Assembly (NCBI RefSeq): GCF_029227915.1
Contig: NC_079886.1
Span: forward strand, 12,857,501-12,921,500
Reading direction: 5' to 3'
From: Hydractinia symbiolongicarpus
Taxonomy: Eukaryota; Cnidaria; Hydrozoa; Anthoathecata; Hydractiniidae
Length of the DNA: 64,000 nucleotides
The notes under the pieces were generated by a model, which made no database searches, was not told where the DNA came from, and was given only the letters and a program-made list of their open reading frames with translations. The translations under genes were made by a program, and so were the position numbers. The stretch's first letter is position 1. Each line of letters begins with the position of its first letter. Of this stretch, positions 1-14,059 are shown piece by piece.

Positions 1-3000
1 GCTGCCTTACAACACTCTTAACTGCGTGCACAGTCCTATAAAGGCTGTAATATGGCCCTTTGCAGTCTAATAAAGGCTTCACACGTAAATCACGTGGTTT
101 CACCTGCATGCGCAGGTTACCATTGACTAGTCCTTCCAGTCTCAATGCGCTACAACGTCCCAAGTCGTTTTCATTAGCGCTGTTGCCTAAGAACACTCTT
201 AACAACGTGCACAGTCATATAAAGGTTGTATATGGCTTTTTGCAGTCTAATAAAAGCCTCACACGTAAATCACGTGGTTCCATCTGCCTGCGCAGGTTAC
301 CATTGGACTGTTCTTTCCAGTCTCATGCGCTACCACGTCCAAAGTCGTTTTCATTAGCGCCATTGCCTTACAACACTCTTAACTACGTGCACAGTCCAAT
401 AAAGGGTGTATAGCCATTTGCAGTCTAATAAAGGCCTCACACGTAAATCACGTGGTTCCATCTGCCTGCGCAGGTTACCATTGGACTATTCCTGCCAGTC
501 TCAATGCACTACAACGTTCCAAGTGGTTTTCCTCCGCGCTGTGGCCTTACAACACTCTTAACTACGTGCACAGTCCTATAAAGGCTGTAATATGGCCTTT
601 TGAAGTCTAACAAAAGCCTTCACACGTAAATCTCGTGGTTCCATCTGCCTGCGAAGGTTACCATTGGACTGTTCCTTCTAGTCTCGATGCACTACAACGT
701 TCCAAGTGGTTTTCTTTAGCACATGGCCTTAGAACACTCTTAACTACGTGCACAGTCCTATAAAGACCGTAATATACCTTTTTGCAGTCCAATAAAGGCC
801 GCACACGTAAATCACGCGGTTTCAGCTGCCTGCACTGGTTACCATTGGACTAGTCCTTCCATTCTCAATGCGCTACAACGTCCCAAGTCGTTTTTATTAG
901 CGCCGCTGCCTTACAACACTGTTAACTGCGTGCACAGTCCTATAAAGGCTGTAATATGGCCTTTTGCAGTCTAACAAAAGCCTCACACGTAAATCTCGTG
1001 GTTCCATCTGCCTGCGCAGGTTACCATGGGACTTGTCGTTCCAGTCTCAATGCGCTATCACGTCCCAAGTCGTTTTCATTAGCGCCGCTGCCTTACAACA
1101 CTCTTAACTACGTGCACAGTCCTATAAAGGCTGCAATATGGCCTTTTGCAGTCTAATAAAAACCTCGCACGTCAATCACGCGGTTTCACCTGTCTGCGAA
1201 GTTTACCATTGGACTAGTCCTTCCATTCTCAATGCGCTACAACGTCCCAAGTCGTTTTTATTAGCGCCGCTGCCTTAAAACACTCTTAACTGCGTGCACA
1301 GTCCTATAAAGGCTGTAATATGGCCTTTTGCAGTCTAATAAAGGCCTTGCACGTAAATCACGTGGTTTCACCTGCCTGCGCAGGTTACCATTGGACTATT
1401 CCTTCCAGTCTCAATGCACTACAACGTTCCAAGTCGTTTTCATTAGCGCCGCTACCTTACAACACTCTTAACTACGTGCACAGTCAAATAAAGGGTGTAT
1501 AGCCTTTTGCAGTCTAACAAAGGCCTCACACGTAAATCACGTGGTTCCATCTGCCTGTGCAGGTTACCATTGGCCTAGTCCTTCCAGTCTCAATGCACTA
1601 CAACGTCCCAATTCATTTTCCTTAGCGCCGTCGCTTTAGAACACTCTTAACTACGTGAATCGTCCTATAAAGGTTGTAATATGGCCTTTTGCAATCTAGT
1701 AAAAACCTCGCACGTAAATCACGTGGTTTCACCTGCCTGTGCCGGTTACCATTGGACTAGTCCTTCCAGTCTCAATGCGCTACAACGTCCCAAGTCGTTT
1801 TCATTAGCGCCGTTGCCTTACAACACTCTTAACTACATGCACAGTCCTATAAAGGCTGTAATATGGCCTTTTGGAGTCTAAAAAAGGCCTCACACGTAAA
1901 TCACGTGGTTTCACCTTTCTGCGCAGGTTACCATTGGCCTAGTTCTTCCAGTCTCAATGCGCTACAACGTCCCTAGTCGTTTTCATTGGCGAAGTTGCCT
2001 TAGAACACTCTTAACTACGTGCACAGTCCAATAAAGGGTGTATAGCCTTTTGCAGTCTAACAAAGGCCTCACACGTAAATCACGTGGTTTCACCTGCCTG
2101 CGCCGGTTACCATTGGACTAGTCTTTTCAGTCTCAATGCGCTACAACGTCCCAAGTCGTTTTCATTAGCGCCGTTGCCTTTGAACACTCTTAACTACGTG
2201 CACAGTCATGTAAAGGCCGTGATATGGCCTTTTGCAGTCTAATAAAGGCCTCACACGTAAATCACGTGGTTTCACCTTTCTGCGCAGGTTACCATTGGCC
2301 TAGTCCTTCCAGTCTTAATGCACTACAACGTCCCTAGTCGTTTTCATTGGCGAAGTTGCCTTAGAACACTCTTAACTACGTGCACAGTCCAATAAAGGGT
2401 GTATAGCATTTTGCAGTCTAACAAAGGCCTCACACGTAAATCACGTGGTTCCATCTGCCTGTGCAGGTTACCATTGGCCTAGTCCTTCCAGTCTCAATGC
2501 ACTACAACGTCCCAATTCATTTTCCTTAGCGCCGTCGCTTTAGAACACTCTTAACTACGTGAATCGTCCTATAAAGGCTGTAATATGGCTTTTTGCAGTC
2601 TAATAAAAGCCTCACACGTAAATCACGTGGTTCCATCTGCCTGCGCAGGTTACCATTGGAGTATTCCTTCCAGTCTCAATGCACTACAACGTTCCAAGTA
2701 GTTTTCCTCAGCGCTGTGGCCTTAGAACTCTCTTAACTATGTGCACAGTCCTATAAAGGCCGTAATATGGCTTTTTGCAGTCTAACAAAGGCTTCACACG
2801 TAAATCACGTGGTTTCACCTGCCTGCGCAGGTTTCCATTGGACTAGACGCTCCAGTCTCAATGCGGTACAAAGTCCCAAGTCGTTTTCCTTAGCGCCGTC
2901 GCTTTAGAACACTCTTAACTACGTGCATCGTCCTCTAAAGGCTGCAATATGGCCTTTTGCAGTCTAATAAAGGCCTCATACGTAATTAACGTGGTTCCAT

Positions 3001-3584
3001 CTGCCTGTGCAGGTTACCATTGCGCTGTTCTTTCCAGTCTCATGCGCTACCACGTCCCAAGTCGTTTTCATTATCGCCATTGCCTTATAAAACTCTTAAC
3101 TACATGCACAGTCCAATAAAGGGTGTATAGCCTTTTGCAGTCTAATAAAGACCTCAAACGTAAATCACGTGATTCCATCTGCCTGTGCAGGTTACCATTG
3201 GCCTAGTCCTTCAAGTCCTAATGCACTACAACGTCCCAAGTCATTTTCCTTAGCGCTGTCGCTTTAGAACACTCTTAACTACGTGAATCTTCCTATAAAG
3301 GCTGTAATATGGCCTTTTGCAATATAGTAAAAGCCTCGCACGTAAATCACGTGGTTTCACCTGCCTGCGCAGGTTACCATTGGACTTGTCGTTCCAGTCT
3401 CAATGCACTACCACGTCCCAAGTCGTTTTCATTAGCGCCGCTGCCTTACAACACTCTTAACTACGTGCACAGTCCTATAAAGGCTGAAATGTGGCCTTTT
3501 GCAGTCTAATAAAAGCCTCGCACGTAAATCACGCGGTTTCACCTGTCTGCGCAGGTTACCATTGGACTAGTCCTTCCAGTCTCA

Positions 3585-5578
3585 ATGCGCTACAACGTCC
3601 CAAGTCGTTTTCATTAGCGCCGCTGCCTTACAACACTCTTAACTACGTGCACAATCCTATAAAGGCTGTAACATGGCCTTTTGCAGTCTAATAAAGGCCT
3701 CATACGTAATTAACGTGGTTCTATCTGCCTGTGCAGGTTACCATTGCAATTTCCTTTCCAATCTCATGCGCTACCACGTCCCAAGTCGTTTTCATTAGCG
3801 CCGTTGCCTTACAACACTCTTAACTACGGGCACAGTCCTATAAAGGCCGTAATATGGCCTTTTGCAGTCTAATAAAGGCTTCACAGGTAAATCACGTAGT
3901 TTCACCTGCCTGCGCAGGTTAGCATTGGACTAGCCATTCCAGTCTCAATGCGCTCCAATGTCCCAAGTTGTTTGCATCAGCGCCGTTGCCTTACAACACT
4001 CTTAACTACGTGCAGAGTCCTATAAAGGCTGTAATATGGCTTTTTGCAGTCTAATAAAGGCCTCACACGTATATCACGTGGTTTCACCTTTCTGCGCAGG
4101 TTACCATTGGCCTAGTCCTACCATTTTCAATGCGCTACAACGTCCCTAGTCGTTTTCATTGGCGAAGTTGCCTTAGAGCACTCTTAACTACGTGCACAGT
4201 CCAATAAAGGGTGTATAGCCTTTTGCAGTCTAATAAAGGCATCGCACGTAAATCACGTGGTTTCACCTGTCTACGCAGGTTACGATTGGACTAGTCCTTC
4301 CAGTTTCAATGCGCTACAACGTCCCAAGTCGTTTTCATTGACGCTGTAGCCTTAGAACTGTCTTAACTATGTGCACAGTCCTATAAAGGGTGTAATATGG
4401 CTTTTTGCAGTCTAATAAAAGCCTCACACGTAAATCACGTGGTTTCATCTGCCTGCGCAGGTTACCATTGCACTAGTCCTTCCAGTGTCAATGCGCTACA
4501 ACGTCCCAAGTCGTTTTCATCAGCGCCGCTGCCTTACAACACTCTTAACTACGTGCACAGTCCTATAAAGGCTGTAATGTGGCCTTTTGCAGTCTAATAA
4601 AAGCCTCGCACGTAAATCACGCGGTTTCACCTGTCTGCGCAGGTTACCATTGGACTAGTCCTTCCAGTGTCAATGTGCTACAACGTCCCTAGTCGTTTTC
4701 ATTGGCGAACTTGCCTTAGAACACTCTTAACTACGTGCACAGTCCAATAAAGGGTGTATAGCCTTTTGCAGTCTAACAAAGGCCTCACACGTAAATCACG
4801 TGGTTCCATCTGCCTGTGCAGGTTACCATTGGCCTAGTCCTTCCAGTCTCAATGCACCACAACGTCCCAATTCATTTTCTTTAGCGCCGTCGCTTTAGAA
4901 CACTCTTAACTACGTGAATCGTCCTATAAAGGCTGTAATATGGCCTTTTGCAACCTAGTAAAAGCCTCGCACGTAAATCACGTGGTTTCACCTGCCTGCG
5001 CCGGTTACCATTGGACTAGTCCCTCCAGTCTCAATGCGCTACAACGTCCCAAGTCGTTTTCATTAGCGCCGTTGCCTTAGAACACTCTTAACTACGTGCA
5101 CAGTCATATAAAGGCCGTAATGTGGCCTTTTGCAGTCTAAGAAAGGCTTCACACGTAAATGACGTGGTTTCACCTGCCTGCGCAGGTTACCATTGGACTA
5201 GCCGTTCCAGTCTCAATGCGCTCCAACGTCCCAAGTCGTTTTTATTTGCGCCGTCGCCTTAGAACACTCCTAACTACGTGCACAATCAAATAAAGGCTGT
5301 AATATGGCTTTTTGCAGTCTAACAAAGGCCTCACACGTAAATCACGTGGTTCCATCTGCCTGCGCAGATTACCATTGGACTATTCCTTCCAGTCTCAATG
5401 CACTACAACGTTCCAAGTAGTTTTCCTCAGCGCTGTGGCCTTAAAACTCTCTTAACTATGTGCACAGTCCAATAAAGGCCGTAATATGGCCTTTTGCAGT
5501 CTAATAAAGGCTTCACACGTAAATCACGTGGTTTCACCTGCATGCGCAGGTTACCATTGACTAGTCCTTCCAGTCTCA
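3585..5578 (+). repeat. 11-monomer block, copy 1 of a 1,994 bp tandem duplication
   Basis: Diagnostic variants recur at exactly +1,994 bp in copy 2: GGTTCTATCTG at 3717 and 5711, and the 1 bp deletion TTGACTAG only at the right ends (5,557 and 7,551). Four single-base differences were noticed by eye across the pair: AAAGGG versus AAAGGC near 4388, TTACGATT versus TTCCGATT near 4272, CCCTCC versus CCTTCC near 5031, and GTCCC versus GTTCC near 4863. 1,994 is 11 monomers of average 181.3 bp. Confidence 0.9.
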
Positions 5579-7572
5579 ATGCGCTACAACGTCCCAAGTC
5601 GTTTTCATTAGCGCCGCTGCCTTACAACACTCTTAACTACGTGCACAATCCTATAAAGGCTGTAACATGGCCTTTTGCAGTCTAATAAAGGCCTCATACG
5701 TAATTAACGTGGTTCTATCTGCCTGTGCAGGTTACCATTGCAATTTCCTTTCCAATCTCATGCGCTACCACGTCCCAAGTCGTTTTCATTAGCGCCGTTG
5801 CCTTACAACACTCTTAACTACGGGCACAGTCCTATAAAGGCCGTAATATGGCCTTTTGCAGTCTAATAAAGGCTTCACAGGTAAATCACGTAGTTTCACC
5901 TGCCTGCGCAGGTTAGCATTGGACTAGCCATTCCAGTCTCAATGCGCTCCAATGTCCCAAGTTGTTTGCATCAGCGCCGTTGCCTTACAACACTCTTAAC
6001 TACGTGCAGAGTCCTATAAAGGCTGTAATATGGCTTTTTGCAGTCTAATAAAGGCCTCACACGTATATCACGTGGTTTCACCTTTCTGCGCAGGTTACCA
6101 TTGGCCTAGTCCTACCATTTTCAATGCGCTACAACGTCCCTAGTCGTTTTCATTGGCGAAGTTGCCTTAGAGCACTCTTAACTACGTGCACAGTCCAATA
6201 AAGGGTGTATAGCCTTTTGCAGTCTAATAAAGGCATCGCACGTAAATCACGTGGTTTCACCTGTCTACGCAGGTTCCGATTGGACTAGTCCTTCCAGTTT
6301 CAATGCGCTACAACGTCCCAAGTCGTTTTCATTGACGCTGTAGCCTTAGAACTGTCTTAACTATGTGCACAGTCCTATAAAGGCTGTAATATGGCTTTTT
6401 GCAGTCTAATAAAAGCCTCACACGTAAATCACGTGGTTTCATCTGCCTGCGCAGGTTACCATTGCACTAGTCCTTCCAGTGTCAATGCGCTACAACGTCC
6501 CAAGTCGTTTTCATCAGCGCCGCTGCCTTACAACACTCTTAACTACGTGCACAGTCCTATAAAGGCTGTAATGTGGCCTTTTGCAGTCTAATAAAAGCCT
6601 CGCACGTAAATCACGCGGTTTCACCTGTCTGCGCAGGTTACCATTGGACTAGTCCTTCCAGTGTCAATGTGCTACAACGTCCCTAGTCGTTTTCATTGGC
6701 GAACTTGCCTTAGAACACTCTTAACTACGTGCACAGTCCAATAAAGGGTGTATAGCCTTTTGCAGTCTAACAAAGGCCTCACACGTAAATCACGTGGTTC
6801 CATCTGCCTGTGCAGGTTACCATTGGCCTAGTCCTTCCAGTCTCAATGCACCACAACGTTCCAATTCATTTTCTTTAGCGCCGTCGCTTTAGAACACTCT
6901 TAACTACGTGAATCGTCCTATAAAGGCTGTAATATGGCCTTTTGCAACCTAGTAAAAGCCTCGCACGTAAATCACGTGGTTTCACCTGCCTGCGCCGGTT
7001 ACCATTGGACTAGTCCTTCCAGTCTCAATGCGCTACAACGTCCCAAGTCGTTTTCATTAGCGCCGTTGCCTTAGAACACTCTTAACTACGTGCACAGTCA
7101 TATAAAGGCCGTAATGTGGCCTTTTGCAGTCTAAGAAAGGCTTCACACGTAAATGACGTGGTTTCACCTGCCTGCGCAGGTTACCATTGGACTAGCCGTT
7201 CCAGTCTCAATGCGCTCCAACGTCCCAAGTCGTTTTTATTTGCGCCGTCGCCTTAGAACACTCCTAACTACGTGCACAATCAAATAAAGGCTGTAATATG
7301 GCTTTTTGCAGTCTAACAAAGGCCTCACACGTAAATCACGTGGTTCCATCTGCCTGCGCAGATTACCATTGGACTATTCCTTCCAGTCTCAATGCACTAC
7401 AACGTTCCAAGTAGTTTTCCTCAGCGCTGTGGCCTTAAAACTCTCTTAACTATGTGCACAGTCCAATAAAGGCCGTAATATGGCCTTTTGCAGTCTAATA
7501 AAGGCTTCACACGTAAATCACGTGGTTTCACCTGCATGCGCAGGTTACCATTGACTAGTCCTTCCAGTCTCA
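5579..7572 (+). repeat. 11-monomer block, copy 2 of the 1,994 bp tandem duplication
   Basis: This directly abuts copy 1. The junction near 5,560-5,580 joins the TTGACTAG-type monomer to the monomer class that begins copy 1, which is the expected product of an unequal exchange within aligned monomers. The TTGACTAG deletion variant also lies near 121, 5,434 bp upstream of its 5,557 copy, tying the left edge of the window to the same lineage. Confidence 0.9.
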
Positions 7573-9344
7573 ATGCGCTACAACGTCCCAAGTCGTTTTC
7601 ATTAGCGCTGTTGCCTTAGAACACTCTTAACAACGTGCACAGTCATATAAAGGTTGTATATGGCTTTTTGCAGTCTAATAAAAGCCTCACACGTAAATCA
7701 CGTGGTTTCATCTGCCTGCGCAGGTTACCATTGGACTGTTCTTTCCAGTCTCATGCGCTACCACGTCCAAAGTCGTTTTCATTAGCGCCATTGCCTTACA
7801 ACACTCTTAACTACGTGCACAGTCCAATAAAGGGTGTATAGCCATTTGCAGTCTAATAAAGGCCTCACACGTAAATTACGTGGTTTCACCTGCCTGCGCA
7901 GGTTACCATTGGACTAGTCCTTCCAGTCTCAATGCGCTACAACGTCCCAAGTCGTTTTCATTAGCGCCGTTGCCTTACAACACTCTTAACTACGTGCACA
8001 GTCATATAAAGACCGTAATGTACCTTTTTGCAGTCCAATAAAGTCCGCACACGTAAATCACGTGGTTCCATCTGCCTGCGCAGGTTACCATTGGACTATT
8101 CCTGCCAGTCTCAATGCACTACAACGTTCCAAGTGGTTTTCCTCCGCGCTGTGGCCTTACAACACTCTTAACTACGTGCACAGTCCTATAAAGGCTGTAA
8201 TATGGCCTTTTGCAGTCTAACAAAAGCCTCACACGTAAATCTTGTGGTTCCATCTGCCTGCGAAGGTTACCATTGGACTGTTCCTTCTAGTCTCGATGCA
8301 CTACAACGTTCCAAGTGGTTTTCTTTAGCACATGGCCTTAGAACACTCTTAACTACGTGCACAGTCCTATAAAGACCGTAATATACCTTTTTGCAGTCCA
8401 ATAAAGTCCGCACACGTAAATCACGCGGTTTCAGCTGCCTGCACTGGTTACCATTGGACTAGTCCTTCAATTCTCAATGCGCTACAACGTCCCAAGTCGT
8501 TTTTATTAGCACCGCTGCCTTACAACACTCTTAACTGCGTGCACAGTCCTATAAAGGCTAAAATATGGCCCTTTGCAGTCTAACAAAAGCCTCACACGTA
8601 AATCTCGTGGTTCCATCTGCCTGCGCAGGTTACCATTGGACTTGTCGTTCCAGTCTCAATGCGCTATCACGTCCCAAGTCGTTTTCATTAGCGCCGCTGC
8701 CTTACAAAACTCTTAACTACGTGCACAGTCCTATAAAGGCTGCAATATGGCCTTTTGCAGTCTAATAAAAACCTCGCACGTCAATCACGCGGTTTCACCT
8801 GTCTGCGAAGTTTACCATTGGACTAGTCCTTCCATTCTCAATGCGCTACAACGTCCCAAGTCGTTTTTATTAGCGCCGCTGCCTTACAACACTCTTAACT
8901 TCGTGCACAGTCCTATAAAGGCTGTAATATGGCCTTTTGCAGTTTAATAAAGGCCTTGCACGTAAATCACGTGGTTTCACCTGCCTGCGCAGGTTACCAT
9001 TGGACTATTCCTTCCAGTCTCAATGCACTACAACGTTCCAAGTCGTTTTCATTAGCGCCGCTACCTTACAACACTCTTAACTACGTGCACAGTCAAATAA
9101 AGGGTGTATAGCCTTTTGCAGTCTAACAAAGGCCTCACACGTAAATCACGTGGTTCCATATGCCTGTGCAGGTTACCATTGGCCTAGTCCTTCCAGTCTC
9201 AATGCACTACAACGTCCCAATTCATTTTCCTTAGCGCCGTCGCTTTAGAACACTCTTAACTACGTGAATCGTCCTATAAAGGCTGTAATATGGCCTTTTG
9301 CAATCTAGTAAAAGCCTCGCACGTAAATCACGTGGTTTCACCTG
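7573..9344 (+). repeat. Repeat of the window's left segment (140-1,735)
   Basis: The match to 140-420 is at offset 7,428, and to about 420-1,735 at offset 7,609. The difference of 181 bp is one extra monomer, located about 7,860-8,045. Shared rare variants include the TTTAGCACATGGCC monomer (715 and 8,324) and the TTTACCATTGG form after CTGCGAAG. Small differences exist, for example TTTGAAGTC near 600 versus TTTGCAGTC near 8,209. Confidence 0.85.
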
Positions 9345-9559
9345 CCTGCGCAGGTTACCATTGGACTTGGCGTTCCAGTCTCAATGCACTACCACGTCCC
9401 AAGTCGTTTTCATTAGCGCCGCTGCCTTACAACACTCTTAACTACGTGCACAGTCCTATAAAGGCTGAAATGTGGCCTTTTGCAGTCTAATAAAAGCCTC
9501 GCACGTAAATCACGCGGTTTCACCTGTCTGCGCAGGTTACCATTGGACTAGTCCTTCCA

Positions 9560-11455
9560 GTCTCAATGCGCTACAACGTCCCAAGTCGTTTTCATTAGCG
9601 CCGCTGCCTTACAACACTCTTAACTACGTGCACAATCCTATAAAGGCTGTAACATGGCCTTTTGCAGTCTAATAAAGGCCTCATACGTAATTAACGTGGT
9701 TCCATCTGCCTGTGCAGGTTACCATTGCAATTTCCTTTCCAATCTCATGCGCTACCACGTCCCAAGTGGTTTTCATTAGCGCCGTTGCCTTACAACACTC
9801 TTAACTACGGGCACAGTCCTATAAAGGCCGTAATATGGCCTTTTGCAGTCTAATAAAGGCTTCACAGGTAAATCACGTGGTTTCACCTGCCTGCGCAGGT
9901 TAGCATTGGACTAGCCATTCCAGTCTCAATGCGCTCCAACGTCCCAAGTTGTTTGCATTAGCGCCGTTGCCTTACAACACTCTTAACTACGTGCAGAGTC
10001 CTATAAAGGCTGTAATATGGCCTTTTGCAGTCTAATAAAGGCCTCACACGTATATCACGCGGTTTCACCTTTCTGCGCAGGTTACCATTGGCCTAGTCCT
10101 ACCATTCTCAATGCGCTACAACGTCCCTAGTCGTTTTCATTGGCGAAGTTGCCTTAGAGCACTCTTAACTACGTGCACAGTCCAATAAAGGGTGTATAGC
10201 CTTTTGCAGTCTAATAAAGGCATCGCACGTAAATCACGTGGTTTCACCTGTCTACGCAGGTTACGATTGGACTAGTCCTTCCAGTTTCAATGCGCTACAA
10301 CGTCCCAAGTCGTTTTCATTGACGCTGTAGCCTTAGAACTGTCTTAACTATGTGCACAGTCCTATAAAGGCTGTAATACGGCCTTTTGCAGTCTAATAAA
10401 AGCCTCACACGTAAATCACGTGGTTTCATCTGCCTGCGCAGGTTACCATTGCACTAGTCCTTCCAGTCTCAATGCGCTACAACGTCCCAAGTCGTTTTCA
10501 TCAGCGCCGCTGCCTTACAAAACTCTTAACTACGTGCACAGTCCTATAAAGGCTGTAATGTGGCCTTTTGCAGTCTAATAAAGCCTCGCACGTAAATCAC
10601 GCGGTTTCACCTGTCTGCGCAGGTTACCATTGGACTAGTCCTTCCAGTGTCAATGTGCTACAACGTCCCTAGTCGTTTTCATTGGCGAAGTTGCCTTAGA
10701 ACACTCTTAACTACGTGCACAGTCCAATAAAGGGTGTATAGCCTTTTGCAGTCTAACAAAGGCCTCACACGTAAATCACGTGGTTCCATCTGCCTGTGCA
10801 GGTTACCATTGGCCTAGTCCTTCCAGTCTCAATGCACCACAACGTCCCAATTCATTTTCCTTAGCGCCGTCGCTTTAGAACACTCTTAACTACGTGAATC
10901 GTCCTATAAAGGCTGTAATATGGCCTTTTGCAATCTAGTAAAAGCCTCGCACGTAAATCACGTGGTTTCACCTGCCTGCGCCGGTTACCATTGGACTAGT
11001 CCTTCCAGTCTCAATGCGCTACAACGTCCCAAGTCGTTTTCATTAGCGCCGTTGCCTTAGAACACTCTTAACTACGTGCACAGTCATATAAAGGCCGTAA
11101 TGTGGCCTTTTGCAGTCTAAGAAAGGCTTCACACGTAAATCACGTGGTTTCACCTGCCTGCGCAGGTTACCATTGGACTAGCCGTTCCAGTCTCAATGCG
11201 CTCCAACGTTCCAAGTCGTTTTTATTTGCGCCGTCGCCTTAGAACACTCGTAACTACGTGCACAATCAAATAAAGGCTGTAATATGGCTTTTTGCAGTCT
11301 AACAAAGGCCTCACACGTAAATCACGTGGTTCCATCTGCCTGCGCAGGTTACCATTGGACTATTCCTTCCAGTCTCAATGCACTACAACGTTCGAAGTAG
11401 TTTTCCTCAGCGCTGTGGCCTTAAAACTCTCTTAACTATGTGCACAGTCCTATAA
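9560..11455 (+). repeat. 11-monomer lineage, third copy
   Basis: This matches 3,585-5,470 at offset 5,981, falling to 5,980 after a lost A near 10,580 (AATAAAGCC for AATAAAAGCC). 5,981 is almost exactly three times 1,994, so the 11-monomer phase is kept across the intervening block. Identity is lower than in the adjacent pair, so this copy separated earlier. Beyond about 11,455 the monomer order changes to one carrying GTAACTCACGTGG. Confidence 0.85.
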
Positions 11456-11689
11456 AGGCCGTAATATGGCTTTTTGCAGTCTAATAAAGGCTTCACACGT
11501 AACTCACGTGGTTTCACCTGCCTGCGCAGGTTACCATTGGACTAGCCCTTCCAGTCTCAATGCACTCCAACGTCCCAAGTTGTTTTCATTAGCGCCGTTG
11601 CCTTACAACACTCTTAACTACGTGCAGAGTCCTATAAAGGCTGTAATACGGCCTTTTGCAGTCTAATAAAGGCCTCACACGTAAATCAC

Positions 11690-13300
11690 GTGGTTCCATC
11701 TGCCTGCGCAGGTTACCATTGGACTGTTTTTTCCAGTCTCATGCGCTACCACGTCCAAAGTCGTTTTCATTAGCGCCATTGCCTTACAACACTCTTAACT
11801 ACGTGCACAGTCCAATAAAGGGTGTATAGCCATTTGCAGTCTAATAAAGGCCTCACACGTAAATCACGTGGTTTCACCTGCTCGCGCAGGTTATCATTGG
11901 ACTAGTCCTTCCAGTCTCAATGCGCTACAACGTCCCAAGTCGTTTTCATTAGCGCCGTTGCCTTACAACACTCTTAATACGTGCACAGTCCTATAAAGAC
12001 CGTAATATACCTTTTTGCAGTCCAATAAAGTCCGCACACGTAAATCACGTGGTTCCATCTGCCTGCGCAGGTTACCATTGAACTATTCCTGCCAGTCTCA
12101 ATGCACTACAACGTTCCAAGTGGTTTTCCTCAGCGCTGTGGCCTTACAACACTCTTAACTACGTGCACAGTCCTATAAAGGCTGTAATATGGCCTTTTGC
12201 AGTCTAATAAAGGCCTTGCACGTAAATCACGTGGTTCCATCTGCCTGCGCAGGTTACCATTGGACTACTCATTCCAGTCTCATTGCACTACAACGTTCCA
12301 AGTGGTTTTCCTCAGCGCTGTGGCCTTATAACTCTCTTAACTATGTGCACAGTCCTATAAAGGCCGTAATATGGCTTTTTGCATGCTAATAAAGGACTCA
12401 CACGTAAATCACGTGGTTCATCTGTCTGCGCAGGTTACCATTGGCCTAGTCCTACCAGTCTCAATGCGCTACAACGTCCCTAGTCGTTCTCCTCAGCGCT
12501 GTGGCCTTAGAACTCTGTTAACTATGTGCACAGTCCTATAAAGGCCGTAATATGGCTTTTTGCATTCTAATAAAGGCTTCACACGTAAATCACGTGGTTT
12601 CACCTGCCTGCGCAGGTTACCATTGGCCTAGTTCTACCAGTCTCATTGCACTACAACGTTCCAAGTGGTTTTCCTCAGCGCTGTGGCCTTATAACTCTCT
12701 TAACTATGTGCACAGTCCAATAAAGGGTGTATAGCCTTTTGCAGTCTAATAAAGGCCTCACACGTAAATCACGTGGTTCCATCTGCCTGTGCAGGTTACC
12801 ATTGGCCTAGTCCTTCAAGTCCTAATGCACTACAACGTCCCAAGTCATTTTCCTTAGCGCCATCGCTTTAGAACACTCTTAACTACGTGAATCTTCCTAT
12901 AAAGGCTGTAATATGGCCTTTTGCAATATAGTAAAAGCCTCGCACGTAAATCACGTGGTTTCACCTGCCTGCGCAGGTTACCATTGGACTTGTCGTTCCA
13001 GTCTCAATGCACTACCACGTCCCAAGTCGTTTTCATTAGCGCCGCTGCCTTACAACACTCTTAACTACGTGCACAGTCCTATAAAGGCTGAAATGTGGCC
13101 TTTTGCAGTCTAATAAAAGCCTCGCACGTAAATCACGCGGTTTCACCTGTCTGCGCAGGTTACCATTGGACTAGTCCTTCCAGTCTCAATGCGCTACAAC
13201 GTCCCAAGTCGTTTTCATTAGCGCCGCTGCCTTACAACACTCTTAACTACGTGCACAATCCTATAAAGGCTGTAACATGGCCTTTTGCAGTCTAATAAAG
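11690..13300 (+). repeat. Reshuffled monomers between 11-monomer blocks
   Basis: The left part (11,690-12,180) matches 7,700-8,190 at offset about 3,988, which is two 11-monomer lengths. Next come three monomers of a class with GCGCTGTGGCC and AACTCTCTTAACTATG. From about 12,900 the pair of monomers seen at 3,309-3,691 and 9,290-9,672 reappears (9,472 to 13,095 is 3,623 bp, 20 monomers). It reads as older blocks recombined, with no new sequence introduced. Confidence 0.75.
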
Positions 13301-13469
13301 GCCTCATACGTAATTAACGTGGTTCCATCTGCCTGTGCAGGTTACCATTGCAATTTCCTTTCCAATCTCATGCGCTACCACGTCCCAAGTCGTTTTCATT
13401 AGCGCCGTTGCCTTACAACACTCTTAACTACGGGCACAGTCCTATAAAGGCCGTAATATGGCCTTTTGC

Positions 13470-13520
13470 AGTCTAATAAAGGCTTCACAGGTATATCACG
13501 TGGTTTCACCTTTCTGCGCA
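13470..13520 (+). repeat. Chimeric monomer, probable crossover junction
   Basis: The left half carries the rare CTTCACAGGTA variant, otherwise followed by AATCACG. Here it runs directly into TATCACGTGGTTTCACCTTTC, a segment that elsewhere belongs to the second monomer downstream (near 10,047). The join fits loss of monomers by exchange at identical positions of two non-adjacent repeats. Confidence 0.65.
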
Positions 13521-13839
13521 GGTTACCATTGGCCTAGTCCTACCATTCTCAATGCGCTACAACGTCCCTAGTCGTTTTCATTGGCGAAGTTGCCTTAGAG
13601 CACTCTTAACTACGTGCACAGTCCAATAAAGGGTGTATAGCCTTTTGCAGTCTAATAAAGGCATCGCACGTAAATCACGTGGTTTCACCTGTCTACGCAG
13701 GTTACGATTGGACTAGTCCTTCCAGTTTCAATGCGCTACAACGTCCCAAGTCGTTTTAATTGACGCTGTAGCCTTAGAACTCTCTTAACTACGTGCACAA
13801 TCCTATAAAGGCTGTAACATGGCCTTTTGCAGTCTAAAA

Positions 13840-13900
13840 AGGCCTCATACGTAATTAACGTGGTTTCACCTGCCTGCACAGGTTAGCATTGGACTAGCCA
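13840..13900 (+). repeat. Second chimeric monomer
   Basis: The CTCATACGTAATTAACGTGG class, normally followed by TTCCATCTGCCTGTG, is here followed by TTTCACCTGCCTGCAC and GGTTAGCATTGG. Those belong to the CACAGG monomer class (near 9,880). It lies about 370 bp from the previous chimera and opens a partial copy of the 11-monomer lineage. Confidence 0.65.
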
Positions 13901-14059
13901 TTCCAGTCTCAATGCGCTCCAACGTCCCAAGTTGTTTGCATTAGCGCCGATGCCTTACAACACTCTTAACTACGTGCAGAGTCCTATAAAGGCTGTAATA
14001 TGGCCTTTTGCAGTCTAATAAAGGCCTCACACGTATATCACGTGGTTTCACCTTTCTGC